A stretch of 64,000 nt of DNA. It comes from an uncultured Clostridia bacterium. Its GTDB lineage: Bacteria > Bacillota > Clostridia > Lachnospirales > Cellulosilyticaceae. Each line of letters begins with the position of its first letter. The first letter of the stretch is position 1. A program made the translations under genes and the position numbers. Below are positions 50,095 through 59,202 of this stretch, in pieces. The stretch is taken from contig CAKZUB010000010.1 in the NCBI GenBank assembly GCA_937921505.1, forward strand, positions 137,357 through 201,356, in the 5' to 3' direction. The notes under the pieces are model-generated. The model had not been told where the DNA came from. It ran no database searches and saw only the letters and a list, made by a program, of their open reading frames with translations.

Positions 50095-52336
50095 ACCTTG
50101 TGATACGCTCGATGGTACTAATAAGCTCATTTGCACTCATGGTACTTGGCACATTAATACGCTTTATACCGTTAGTTTGGAGAACCGTCCCCACTCTCGC
50201 CAGATCAGTCACTTGAAAATCAACGTTCATTTTAGAAAGAAGTGATACCGTAGAAGCATTATGCTTAAATTCTGGATAAGCTGCAACGACCACATCGCGT
50301 TTGCCAAGATTTTTTTCGATAAGGCCTAAGGCGAGCGATATCTGATAGGTAAGGTCTTTGGCCAAAAGATTTGTAAAACGCGTATGATCATGACCGTGAA
50401 TTTGTATATCGATTAGTCCGCTCTTTTCCATCTCCTGAGCTTGCTGCCAATTAAAATGCGCATGAACGGTATTTTTGTTTTCGGCAGTAACGCCATCATT
50501 TTCTTCTTCCATAAAAGCGGTTGATACAAAGAAGGTAGCCTGTACATTGTATTTCTTTAATAAAGGGTAAGCTTGCGTATAGTTATTTAAGTAACCATCA
50601 TCTGATGTAATAAGAATGGGTTTACTTGGCAGTCCGCCTTTTCCTTTTACATATTGCTGCAGGTCATGAAAAGTAATAGGCGTATAGTTATGTTTTAAAA
50701 GCGCCTGAAGCTGCTCTTCAAAAACGCCAGTTCGCACATAATTGCTTTGCAAGGCACCAGGCGGACCTTCGCTGAAATAATGATACATAAGAACAGGGAT
50801 ATAACTTCCCTTATAAGAAGTCTTTTGATCTTTAGCATAAGAAGCTTTGAGGCGAGAAGCTCTTTTTGGAGCTAGATTATTATAAATATCAAATTCAACA
50901 GTTTTACGCCAAAGTACCTTGTTGTGAGTATCATAACCTATGACCTTGAGTCTACTTAGGCCATCATGCAGAATAGTTGTATCTATAGTAAGTGGGTAAG
51001 GGTAATGGAAACGCTGGGTAGCAGCGCTATCGTTCCACTTATACTCCACATACGCAGTATCTTTAAAGAGATCACGATCACCCCATGCTATCAAATCAGT
51101 TTCGCCGGAGAGTTTCACATACTGACTAGCAGCACTATAAATCCCTTGCGTTTTAGATAGCACAGCCTCATAAGTACGTCTATACTGCGGGCTAAATCCA
51201 TCCTTCACATGAGGTGCATGAGGTGCATGAGGTGCATCAAGTGAATCAGATGCATCAGGTGCCCATATAGAATAAGGCACTAAGAACGTAAGAGTATTGG
51301 GGTATTTAACCCCTAAAGTATAATACACTTCATAAATAGTTTTAACGCCCTTCACAACATCTTGGCGGTAAAAGTGTCTGATACCATCTTGTATAAAGAG
51401 TGGCTTGTTCGTATTTAAAGAACCATATAAACTCTCTAATTTTTTAAGATCCTCTACCTTTTCAATGACGATACCTATTCCAGAAATAGCATCACTGCGA
51501 TATAAAGCTAGATTTTTAAGGTCCCTAGGATACCCAATGAGAGCGACGTTTAATACACCATTTTCTTTAAGCTTGCGATCTAACTTCAAACAAATACGAC
51601 TATAATCTTCTTCTGATAACCCATCACCAGGCATAATAGAAAGCATAATAACTTCATAAGAGGCACTTAACTTGGTGAAGGTACTTATCATATTGTTAAT
51701 ATCTATAGCAGTACCAGCTTCGCCACTACCGTCTTTATAAGTATCAGTGGCAACATTATCATTGCCACTACCGTCTTTATAAGCATTGGTGGCAACATTA
51801 TCATCGCCACCACCAACTCTATAAGTATCAGTGGCAACATTACTATCGCTACCACCGTCGCTATAAGCATCAGTAGCAGCATTGCCATCGCCAACGCTAC
51901 CACCGTCTCTATGAGTATCATTAGCAGCATTGCCACTACCACCACCGTCTCTATAAGTATCAGTAACAGCATTACCGTCAACATCACCAACTCTATGAAT
52001 ATCAGTAGCAGCAGCGCCACCACCACCACTGCCATCAGCATCTGTAGCCAGACTAAGAGAAGTAACGACAACCTTAACGTGTAACTTAGAAGGATCAACA
52101 ACATTACTATGTAACTTAGAATAATCAAAAGCCAGAGGTGGATTTTCAGCTAGACCACTGTAATACTCAATTTGAGTGGCGGCTTTGAAAACATAATCAG
52201 ATGACTCGGATAAAGAAAGTATCTGTAAAGGCGAATCTTTAGCATAAAGCGTTTTGGGTGATAAAAGTGTCAAACAAATCAAGTATAAGAGTGTGCAAAA
52301 TAAAGTCAGGTTAAAGTAACTGCGGTTAAGACGCAT
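50093..52336 (-). CDS. exported polysaccharide deacetylase (CE4) with variable repeat linker
   Basis: A 747-residue exported protein. The start at 52336 follows AGGAGG; a longer frame lacks one. A signal peptide (about 5-32) is followed by a short N-terminal region and a Gly/Asp/Asn/Thr-rich 14-residue tandem repeat. Next come a TIM-barrel-like segment and an APHAPHAPH stretch. The C-terminal NodB domain has ILITSDDGYLNNY with the catalytic Asp pair, VQATFFVST and QIHGHDHTRF with metal His residues. Near the C-terminus RVGTVLQTNG comes from a repeat copy. It likely removes acetyl groups from an N-acetylated surface polysaccharide, possibly the product of the 9004 synthase. Confidence 0.85.
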   Translation of the reverse strand: MRLNRSYFNLTLFCTLLYLICLTLLSPKTLYAKDSPLQILSLSESSDYVFKAATQIEYYSGLAENPPLAFDYSKLHSNVVDPSKLHVKVVVTSLSLATDADGSGGGGAAATDIHRVGDVDGNAVTDTYRDGGGSGNAANDTHRDGGSVGDGNAATDAYSDGGSDSNVATDTYRVGGGDDNVATNAYKDGSGNDNVATDTYKDGSGEAGTAIDINNMISTFTKLSASYEVIMLSIMPGDGLSEEDYSRICLKLDRKLKENGVLNVALIGYPRDLKNLALYRSDAISGIGIVIEKVEDLKKLESLYGSLNTNKPLFIQDGIRHFYRQDVVKGVKTIYEVYYTLGVKYPNTLTFLVPYSIWAPDASDSLDAPHAPHAPHVKDGFSPQYRRTYEAVLSKTQGIYSAASQYVKLSGETDLIAWGDRDLFKDTAYVEYKWNDSAATQRFHYPYPLTIDTTILHDGLSRLKVIGYDTHNKVLWRKTVEFDIYNNLAPKRASRLKASYAKDQKTSYKGSYIPVLMYHYFSEGPPGALQSNYVRTGVFEEQLQALLKHNYTPITFHDLQQYVKGKGGLPSKPILITSDDGYLNNYTQAYPLLKKYNVQATFFVSTAFMEEENDGVTAENKNTVHAHFNWQQAQEMEKSGLIDIQIHGHDHTRFTNLLAKDLTYQISLALGLIEKNLGKRDVVVAAYPEFKHNASTVSLLSKMNVDFQVTDLARVGTVLQTNGIKRINVPSTMSANELISTIERITR
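50176..50192 (-). repeat. 16-mer repeat inside the deacetylase gene (copy 25)
   Basis: TTTGGAGAACCGTCCCC, read in frame as VGTVLQ some 25 residues before the stop of the protein. Confidence 0.93.
51205..51265. repeat. 9-bp tandem repeat in the deacetylase gene
   Basis: GAGGTGCAT is repeated three times, then degenerates, encoding APHAPHAPH on the minus strand. Confidence 0.85.
51715..52020. repeat. 42-bp tandem repeat encoding a Gly/Asp-rich linker
   Basis: About seven units, each encoding a variant of NVATDTYKDGSGND on the minus strand. Some units are 45-48 bp. This region also produces spurious long frames on its own strand. Confidence 0.9.
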
Positions 52337-52699
52337 TAAAAACCTCCTACTGTGATTTATCACAAAAGTATTTTTATCTTCACTATTAACCATATTTTAC
52401 CACTAAAAAACCTTATATGCTAGTTCAATTTATTTTTTACTTTTCTTAATATAGCCGCTAAGATACAAGATTAATAGTAAAACCCCTTCGGGGATTCAAG
52501 AAAATACCAAAAGCATATACAAATTTAAGAACCTATTTGGGTAATTGCTTATTAAGATCAATAGGATTATAATAAATATTAAAGAAATTATGTTACGAAA
52601 TTATTAAATATATTAACTATATAAAGGAAATGTTTACATAAGTACAAAAAAATAAAGCCAGAAAACACAAGGGTTTGGAGCAAAATATTACCTATTGAG

Positions 52700-52730
52700 G
52701 AATATTTACGGAAAAAATAGAATATTTACC
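52700..52730 (+). promoter_or_regulatory. two direct repeats upstream of the S-layer promoter
   Basis: GAATATTTAC occurs at 52700-52709 and 52720-52729, exactly 20 bases apart, ending 27 bases before the -35 box. Same-face spacing suggests an activator site. Confidence 0.5.
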
Positions 52731-52756
52731 AACAGATTAATTCCAGTAAATGGCTA

Positions 52757-52785
52757 TTGATATTCCTAATTAGACAAGCTATAAT
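52757..52785 (+). promoter_or_regulatory. strong promoter of the first S-layer-like gene
   Basis: TTGATA (52757-52762), 17-base spacer, TATAAT (52780-52785). The leader is about 160 bases. Confidence 0.85.
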
Positions 52786-52829
52786 AAGCATATCAAGCAT
52801 GCCACATCTTGATGCAGCGATAGATAAAA

Positions 52830-52891
52830 GTGGCAGATTACATACATATTACAATATATTACATAATCTTTAACCAAATATAATCTGCCAC
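52830..52891 (+). promoter_or_regulatory. leader stem enclosing 40 bases
   Basis: GTGGCAGATTA (52830-52840) and TAATCTGCCAC (52881-52891) are perfect complements within the 5' leader. They could form a stabilising 5' structure, as seen in long-lived S-layer mRNAs. Confidence 0.5.
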
Positions 52892-52955
52892 CCAGATACC
52901 AAACTGTCTTTCGCTCAATTGTATTTTTTTACTATTCTTAAGGAGGACATACATA

Positions 52956-55307
52956 ATGAAATTACGACAAAAATTAGCAGCGGTACTTGCAGCGACATTA
53001 ATCGCAACATCAGTACCAGTAGTAACAATGGCAGCATCAGACAATACAGTATCTCATGCACCACTTGTTGGAAAAGATCAATTAGTTGGATTTGAAACTA
53101 CAACTCAAGCAGGAACAAGTGTTGAATTAGTTTCAACAGATAATGCACCAAGATTAGCAATTAAATTTAAAGATGCTCTTACAACAGCTGGATCTACAGA
53201 TGCATTTTTACTTAAAGTAGAAGATAGCGAATTTGCTAATGTAGCTACATACGATGGTTCAGCCTTACCTATTACTAATGGAACTATGAAATTAACAAGA
53301 ATGAATAAAAGTGAAGTGTTAGTTCAAGTTACTGTTGGAGCATCAGGGTCGGTATCAGACTTCCAAATTCCAATATACGTAAAAGCGACGGGAGCATTAC
53401 CAACTTTAGAAATTATTGCTGAAAACTCACAAGTAACAGGCGGTAAATATGTTATTGCTCAATCAAATACATCTAGCAAAAAAGCAGTTGTAACAGTGGG
53501 AGATGCTACAAAATTCTATAATAGAGGAACACTCGGTAAAGTTACAGTTATGGAAGCTTTCCCAGAAGCCTTTAAATCAGAAACTACAGCAAGCAAACGT
53601 GTTATTAAAGTAACACTAGAAAATGATGACTTCTCATATGATCTTCAAGCTGGAGATGTAGTAGGTAAATTAACAAGAGGCGTAAGTCACAACTTAGTAT
53701 TTGGAACAGACGTAACAATCGATCCAACTGATAGTGAAGTACTTCTTGTTCAAGTGCCAGGTAATTACACTTCAACTGTACGTTTAGCAGTAGAGCTTGA
53801 TGGTGTTAAAGTATTTGCTAGAAATCCAGAAAAAGGTGCTATAAACGTTACAATAGGCGGAGATTTAGTAGATGAAGCTACATATAAATTAGCTGAAGTT
53901 GTAGATCATAGTGTGGCATTAGCTATGAAAGACGATAAAGTTAAAGAGATAAGAGCTGGAAGAAGTGATAAAATAACATTTACATTAAAAGAAGTTATCG
54001 ATGATTCTATTGCAAAAAATAGAGGGATGGAAGTTAAATTAGATAACGGACACTTCATGCATGGACTTGAAGCAGTTGAATATATTAATGCAGGAACAGT
54101 AGTAAAAACAACGGATTTAACTACTGTACCAGCAGGAACAGCTTATACACAAGTTAAAGCAGCAACATCAAGTAAAATCAATAAAGCACTTACATTACAA
54201 GTTTTCAAACAAGACTATGTAGGAAAAATCAAACAAAATGATACAGCTGACTTAAATAAAGATAATGCTATTTTAGCACTTATCTATGATGGCAAAGACG
54301 TTGTAGGTTTTGAATTTGAACCAACAACAGGTTCGGCATCAACTTTAAGATCAAATAAAAAAGATGAATTTACATTCGAAGATGTTAAAGTAGAAGTTAA
54401 TATTAATAAATCAGGTACAGTAGCACTTAAAGTATCAGGTGACCGTGCGATCGGACAAACAATCACTACAGATGCAGTAAGCATCATTACTCCAGTAACA
54501 GTTGCAGCATCACCAATGACACTTAAAGTAGGTCTTAAAGAACAAGTAGGTGGTAAACTTACAATTTCTGAAACAGCTAAAGCAATGTTTAAAAGAGGTG
54601 AAACTTTAACAATTAAAGTGGCTGATATTGATGACGGTATTGTGTTCAACACAGAACCACAAATCAAAGTAGTTGAGGGTGACCTTAAACTTGGAACAGA
54701 TATTGAAGTAACTAAAGAAGCAGGTTTAGTAACACTTACAATTAAACGTGAGTCTAAAACAGCTACAAAACTTGAAATCTCAAACTTCAATATGAAACTT
54801 GACAGAACAGTTCCAGAAGGCAAATATGATGTTAAGATTGGTGGAAAAGCGCTTACAGAACACGGTGAGTTAACTGTAAAAGACTTCTTTGTAGTAGCAA
54901 CACCAAACACAGGAGATGTTGGTGGTCTTAAAAAAGGAACTTCAAGCTTTGTAATCGGAAGTAAAAACTATGTAGTAAACAATGAAACAAAAGAAATGGA
55001 TGCAGCACCATTTATCCAAGATGGTCGTACAATGACTCCAGTAAGATATGTATCAGAAGCGTTTGGTATTGAAAGCAAAAACATTCTCTTCTCAGCAGGA
55101 ACAGTAACAATCATTGCAGGAAACAGAACACTTCAAGTAACAAACGGCAGTGATATTGCAACTCTAAACGGTGCAAAAATCAAAATAGATGGCAAAGTAG
55201 TCATCAAAGATGGCAGAACTTATGTACCAGTAGGAGAAATGGCAAGATTACTTGGTGTTGGCGTAAGCTGGGATAATGCAACAAAAACAGCTACATTCAC
55301 TAACTAA
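52956..55307 (+). CDS. S-layer-like protein with copper-amine-oxidase-type stalk domain, paralogue 1
   Basis: A 783-residue exported protein. The signal peptide ends TMAAS. The long beta-rich body has repeated phrases (VTLENDDFSYDLQAGDVVGK, NGHFMH, ALIYDGKDVVGFEFEPT, KITFTLKEVIDDS). The C-terminal 120 residues form the Cu-amine-oxidase N-terminal-like (stalk) domain: KEMDAAPFIQDGRTMTPVRY, GRTYVPVGEMARLLG, VSWDNATKTA. Strong promoter, perfect AGGAGG, a biased codon choice and a strong terminator all suggest very high expression. It is likely a major surface-layer or matrix protein. It is paralogous to the gene at 59285. Confidence 0.85.
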   Translation: MKLRQKLAAVLAATLIATSVPVVTMAASDNTVSHAPLVGKDQLVGFETTTQAGTSVELVSTDNAPRLAIKFKDALTTAGSTDAFLLKVEDSEFANVATYDGSALPITNGTMKLTRMNKSEVLVQVTVGASGSVSDFQIPIYVKATGALPTLEIIAENSQVTGGKYVIAQSNTSSKKAVVTVGDATKFYNRGTLGKVTVMEAFPEAFKSETTASKRVIKVTLENDDFSYDLQAGDVVGKLTRGVSHNLVFGTDVTIDPTDSEVLLVQVPGNYTSTVRLAVELDGVKVFARNPEKGAINVTIGGDLVDEATYKLAEVVDHSVALAMKDDKVKEIRAGRSDKITFTLKEVIDDSIAKNRGMEVKLDNGHFMHGLEAVEYINAGTVVKTTDLTTVPAGTAYTQVKAATSSKINKALTLQVFKQDYVGKIKQNDTADLNKDNAILALIYDGKDVVGFEFEPTTGSASTLRSNKKDEFTFEDVKVEVNINKSGTVALKVSGDRAIGQTITTDAVSIITPVTVAASPMTLKVGLKEQVGGKLTISETAKAMFKRGETLTIKVADIDDGIVFNTEPQIKVVEGDLKLGTDIEVTKEAGLVTLTIKRESKTATKLEISNFNMKLDRTVPEGKYDVKIGGKALTEHGELTVKDFFVVATPNTGDVGGLKKGTSSFVIGSKNYVVNNETKEMDAAPFIQDGRTMTPVRYVSEAFGIESKNILFSAGTVTIIAGNRTLQVTNGSDIATLNGAKIKIDGKVVIKDGRTYVPVGEMARLLGVGVSWDNATKTATFTN

Positions 55308-55341
55308 TAAGTTTTAAAAACAATAAAATTAATAAAAATAT

Positions 55342-55380
55342 AAAAGCAACTCTTAGTCAATATGGCTAAGAGTTGCTTTT
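55342..55380 (+). terminator. terminator of S-layer-like gene 1
   Basis: A 15-bp perfect stem (AAAAGCAACTCTTAG / CTAAGAGTTGCTTTT) with a nine-base loop; the T-run is the end of the descending arm. Confidence 0.9.
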
Positions 55381-55402
55381 GGCATATAGGCAAGCATAAA
55401 CA

Positions 55403-55440
55403 TTTTTAAGGAGCAGTGTGATATTACTGCTCCTTAAAAA
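55403..55440. terminator. second hairpin downstream of S-layer-like gene 1
   Basis: TTTTTAAGGAGCAGT and ACTGCTCCTTAAAAA form a 15-bp perfect stem with an eight-base loop. It lacks a plus-strand T-run after the stem, so it may be a backup or processing structure. Confidence 0.55.
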
Positions 55441-55643
55441 CGTTTAGGGTGTATTATGATTTTGATAAACTTTAAGAGAAATACATGTTAAAAGTAGTGA
55501 TAAGATAGTATAATAGTCTAAAATATTATTCTCAAGGTTACCTATACGAATAATGGATAAACAAGAGTATCAGAAAGTATTAAATAGAAGATAAGAATGA
55601 GAACAACTGCATTATAAATAAATATAGAAAAGGGGAATGAATT

Positions 55644-57671
55644 ATGGTGAGAAAAACATTTGAAAAAGTACTGGGGATAGGACTTATGGTATGTGTAATG
55701 ACTGTAAATACCTTTGCAACAGAGAATGTCTTGAATCAAAAACTAGGTATTGAGGAAGTTTATTATCCTCAAATAAATGACAAGATAGGAGCTAATAGCT
55801 ATTATACAAGACTAGACTACGGCATGAGTGAAGGGACAGGAGACGGAATAAGATTATTGGTACTTGACCACCAAGGGGATAACGGATCATCTATTAATGA
55901 CATAAAAGAACTTTACAAGTTTATTATTCCAAATGCAAAAGTTACTTATATTCATACAGATACACAAATGTATAAAGATTTATCAAAAGTAATCACAGAA
56001 GAAATGATTGAAGAAAATGATATTGTTTGTGTCGGCAAATTTGATAGTAAGGATAATTATCTTTATGAGCTTGCAGATACTTATCCGGATAAATATTTTG
56101 TTATAAACGGAGAAAGATCTAATGATAAGGATGCTTTGTTTGCTTCATACATAAAAGAGTTAAGTATCTTAGAAAACACCTTAATAGTTGCAGGCGGCAA
56201 TGATGCTGGGATAGATCAACAAGTTGTTACAGAAGACATTTTAAAGCTAATTGATATTTTTGTTCAAGTTACGCCTACCTCTAAAGGACATGCACGTGAG
56301 TATAGTTATCATAACCGAGCAAATGAAAGCGAAAGGATGGATAATGCTGTAGGGATTGCTGCTGCAAGTTTGGCGATTTTATTAGAAAACAAAACATTCT
56401 TAGGAGACGTTGGAACATATTATAAGAACAATTCAAAGCTTCGTTCTCTAACTTTGCAGTATGGTAAATATAGCTTTGAAGCTACAACTGATCATACTAT
56501 ATCGGTGTTAGACTATAAAATACTTTTTAAGAAAAAAGACAACGATAATTTTTCAGTAAAATCTTATAATATCCCAGCTAAGTTTAAAGGAGATGGGATT
56601 AAAATAGCACTGATAGATTTCGGAGACAGTCACTCACTAGCAACTCAAAACTATATAAAACATGTTCTAACCTTTCCACAAGATTATAAAGCAAGTAGAC
56701 ATACAAAGACAACGGAAAGAATGAAAGTAGATGTACTTAGGGACATTGTGCCTAATGCAGAGGTCACATTGTTATCTGCAAAGAGTGATACTGTTAATGG
56801 CAAATTAAATACGACGCATATTAAGGAGGCTTTAGATTGGATTCTAGAAAATAGAGATCAAGTACATATTCTTGCAATAAACGCACCTATTGAGGCGCAA
56901 ATGGACAAGGAGCTATTAAAAAAAATAAAGAATGTAGCCGACCAAGGCATTATTGTAAGTGTAGATTTTATGCCGGAATTCTATAGTACAACGCCTAATA
57001 TTATTACGCCTAGTTCTTATCAACATAAAGCAAGCTATAAGGGGTACTTGAACACCGCCGATGACCTAAGGGTTTATGACAGATTTTTTAATAACTTTGA
57101 TATAAGCAAAGAATATGACTGGAACAATGCAGCGATAGTATCAACAGGAGCAGCATTTGCAGCTATTCTAAAACAAGTAGACCCTACTATTACAGGGGAA
57201 AGAATTAAAGCCTTGTATAAAGAGATGTCCATAGAAAGAGAAAATGTTGGAGACTCTAGGTTTTTAGATATGAGGCGTATAACTACTCTGTTAGAAAACC
57301 AATTAACATATAGCCATGATTTCCCGATAACAACCAGAGACATTACGATGGAATTTGATACACTTGTGAATGTAAAAATAGATGGGAAATTATATAGGGG
57401 GGTAACCACTGTAACTATTCCTTATAGAAGTGTTTTATCAATGGTTATTGATAAAGATGGACAAAAAATAGCAGAGGGCACACAGCTTATTGACTTAGAT
57501 GTTGTTAAAGGAAAAGATGATACTTTATTTATGGACGCAACTTTTAGTGGAAAAATAGTGACGGATATAGGAGAACTGAAAATTAAAAGAGGGCTTAATA
57601 AACTTTCAAAGAAACCACCTCATGCTGCGCGAAGTATAACCATCTATTATACTTTGAAGGCTGCTAAATAA
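55644..57671 (+). CDS. exported protein with two degenerate subtilase-like domains
   Basis: A 675-residue protein with a signal peptide (about 1-26). Two stretches begin like the subtilisin Asp motif: GDGIRLLVLDHQGDNGS (about 71) and GDGIKIALIDFGDSH (about 314). Near 495 WNNAAIVSTGAAFAAILKQVDPTITGERIKALY aligns with the GTSMAAP...IKxxL region, but the Ser context is lost. No HGTxVAG motif is visible. I read it as a pseudo-protease, possibly a chaperone or binding partner. It lies between two S-layer-like genes and before a C11 peptidase. The fold call is moderate. Confidence 0.55.
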   Translation: MVRKTFEKVLGIGLMVCVMTVNTFATENVLNQKLGIEEVYYPQINDKIGANSYYTRLDYGMSEGTGDGIRLLVLDHQGDNGSSINDIKELYKFIIPNAKVTYIHTDTQMYKDLSKVITEEMIEENDIVCVGKFDSKDNYLYELADTYPDKYFVINGERSNDKDALFASYIKELSILENTLIVAGGNDAGIDQQVVTEDILKLIDIFVQVTPTSKGHAREYSYHNRANESERMDNAVGIAAASLAILLENKTFLGDVGTYYKNNSKLRSLTLQYGKYSFEATTDHTISVLDYKILFKKKDNDNFSVKSYNIPAKFKGDGIKIALIDFGDSHSLATQNYIKHVLTFPQDYKASRHTKTTERMKVDVLRDIVPNAEVTLLSAKSDTVNGKLNTTHIKEALDWILENRDQVHILAINAPIEAQMDKELLKKIKNVADQGIIVSVDFMPEFYSTTPNIITPSSYQHKASYKGYLNTADDLRVYDRFFNNFDISKEYDWNNAAIVSTGAAFAAILKQVDPTITGERIKALYKEMSIERENVGDSRFLDMRRITTLLENQLTYSHDFPITTRDITMEFDTLVNVKIDGKLYRGVTTVTIPYRSVLSMVIDKDGQKIAEGTQLIDLDVVKGKDDTLFMDATFSGKIVTDIGELKIKRGLNKLSKKPPHAARSITIYYTLKAAK

Positions 57672-57772
57672 TGTAAACAAAATGTAATTATTTCATAATC
57701 ATTTCATCTCGTAATTTATGTTATGATTAAAGCACTACCTATTCAAAAAAACTAGAAAGAAGGGGTTAAATT

Positions 57773-59137
57773 GTGAAAACACTAAAGAAACTTAAATATA
57801 AGATACTTTTTATAGTACTTATTATAGGGCTGTCACTCTCGACACTATTTGCCCGACAGCAAGCACCAACAGAAAAACCATATACCATAATGGTTTATAT
57901 GAACCCCGGGGACTTAGAATCTGGTGGGCACTCAGAAGGAAGTATTAATATACTCAAAATGTTAGCAGCACAGATTAACGAGAAAAACATGAATGTTATT
58001 ATAGAGATTGGGGGGACAGAAAAATGGACCAATACTTATGCTCTTAATTTTCCTTTTAAGAAAAAGGGAAGGTTTAATCCACCCTACATAGAAGATATTT
58101 TACCAGAATCAGAGAAAAAGCTACCATCATGGTTTAAGAAAGAAATAGATCCTAACAAAAACATACGTTATAAAATAGAAAAAGGAGACCTTAAGCAGCT
58201 GCAAACATTTGACAAACAAAATATGGGTGAAAAAGCTACATTAAGTTCCTTCATTGACTACAGTATGGAAAACTTTCCAGCACAAAAATATGCCTTGGTA
58301 TTCTTTGGACATGGACATGGTGCTCTTAAAGGCTTTGGTTATGATGAAAACTTTAATCTTGATACGCTGACGATACTAGAGATGAAACAAGCTTTTGAAG
58401 ACTCAAAAGTTAAGCAGCAAAAGTTAGACTTTATTCTATTTGATACATGCTATATGGCTAATTTAGATGTTGCCTATACACTTAAAGATTATGCACACTA
58501 TCTGGTTGCTTCACAAGATACGCTTAGTTTTGGAACAGCATATTATAAGTGGCTTGCAGAGCTTAGTCAAAACCCCAATATGCCTACTGAAAAGATTGCT
58601 CAAAGTATATGTGATAGTTATTATGAACTACGTAAAACGTACAATGACTGGGAAATCAGTAATGGAAATGACTATTTAAATGAGCTTCCTAGTACGTTTT
58701 CAGCGATTAAACTAGAAGGTATAGATGAAATAATCGATAATATTGAACGACTCTTTAGTACAAGAGCTGGCATGGATCAAAGAGCATTTGAAGAATTAGT
58801 GAAGGAAGCTGTTCAAAAAACAAGCTTTGTAAAGGATAAGAAAATAAATCTAATGGATGTAAAAGATTTTTGTAATCAATTAGAAAAGCAGAGTAATAAG
58901 GCGAGTACTTATATAGAGGCATTAAAAGCATCCCTTGATAAAGCAGTAGTTTATAATGTTAAACAAGATAATGTAACTTTGGGGAGGGCTAATGGACTTA
59001 GTATATATATGCCACATTACTTAGATGAATCAGATATTGGGCCACAAGAACAACTGTATTTATATAGACAATTACAGTTTGCAAAGAGCTATACTAAGTA
59101 TGTGGAGGAAATTATAAGTAGTCATAATAGTGAATAA
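57773..59137 (+). CDS. clostripain-family (C11) cysteine peptidase
   Basis: A 454-residue exported peptidase starting at GTG 57773 after AAGAAGGGG. It has an N-terminal signal or anchor (about 11-27), TIMVYMNPGDLE, the catalytic His in LVFFGHGHGA (about 180) and the catalytic Cys in LFDTCYMANLD (about 223). These match the clostripain dyad (GHG / DxC). C11 enzymes cleave after basic residues, and some mature surface proteins. Its place between two S-layer-like genes suggests it acts on them or on exported neighbours; this is inference. Confidence 0.88.
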   Translation: MKTLKKLKYKILFIVLIIGLSLSTLFARQQAPTEKPYTIMVYMNPGDLESGGHSEGSINILKMLAAQINEKNMNVIIEIGGTEKWTNTYALNFPFKKKGRFNPPYIEDILPESEKKLPSWFKKEIDPNKNIRYKIEKGDLKQLQTFDKQNMGEKATLSSFIDYSMENFPAQKYALVFFGHGHGALKGFGYDENFNLDTLTILEMKQAFEDSKVKQQKLDFILFDTCYMANLDVAYTLKDYAHYLVASQDTLSFGTAYYKWLAELSQNPNMPTEKIAQSICDSYYELRKTYNDWEISNGNDYLNELPSTFSAIKLEGIDEIIDNIERLFSTRAGMDQRAFEELVKEAVQKTSFVKDKKINLMDVKDFCNQLEKQSNKASTYIEALKASLDKAVVYNVKQDNVTLGRANGLSIYMPHYLDESDIGPQEQLYLYRQLQFAKSYTKYVEEIISSHNSE

Positions 59138-59202
59138 AGAGTATTTATTGTTAAGAATAGAAATAGTTTTATTACAATAAAGTTACAAAACGATAACTTG
59201 TG

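Larger units (their letters stand above)
52337..52955. other. 619-base divergent intergenic region upstream of the first S-layer-like gene
   Basis: Very AT-rich. It holds a short hairpin AACCCC-TTC-GGGGATT (52481-52496), two direct repeats (52700-52730), a near-consensus promoter (52757-52785), and an 11-bp inverted repeat in the leader (52830-52840 against 52881-52891). No gene is supported. Confidence 0.75.
55308..55643. other. 336-base intergenic region
   Basis: Contains the two hairpins above and then 200 AT-rich bases with a TATAAT box at 55509-55514 but only a weak -35 (TGTTAA). No gene seen. Confidence 0.65.

Noticed and set aside
17072..50192. The dispersed 16-mer as a CRISPR array
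   Set aside because: Spacing is irregular, copies lie on both strands and inside genes, and no cas genes are present.
49997..50245. An 82-residue plus-strand frame across the palindrome
   Set aside because: It is made of repeat sequence and the antisense of the deacetylase gene, with no ribosome site.
51703..52128. A 141-residue Leu/Met/Ile-rich minus-strand frame
   Set aside because: It is the alternate-frame reading of the 42-bp tandem repeat in the deacetylase gene.
54284..54910. A 208-residue minus-strand frame within the S-layer-like gene
   Set aside because: It is an antisense shadow of a strongly biased coding sequence, and a similar shadow occurs in the paralogue.
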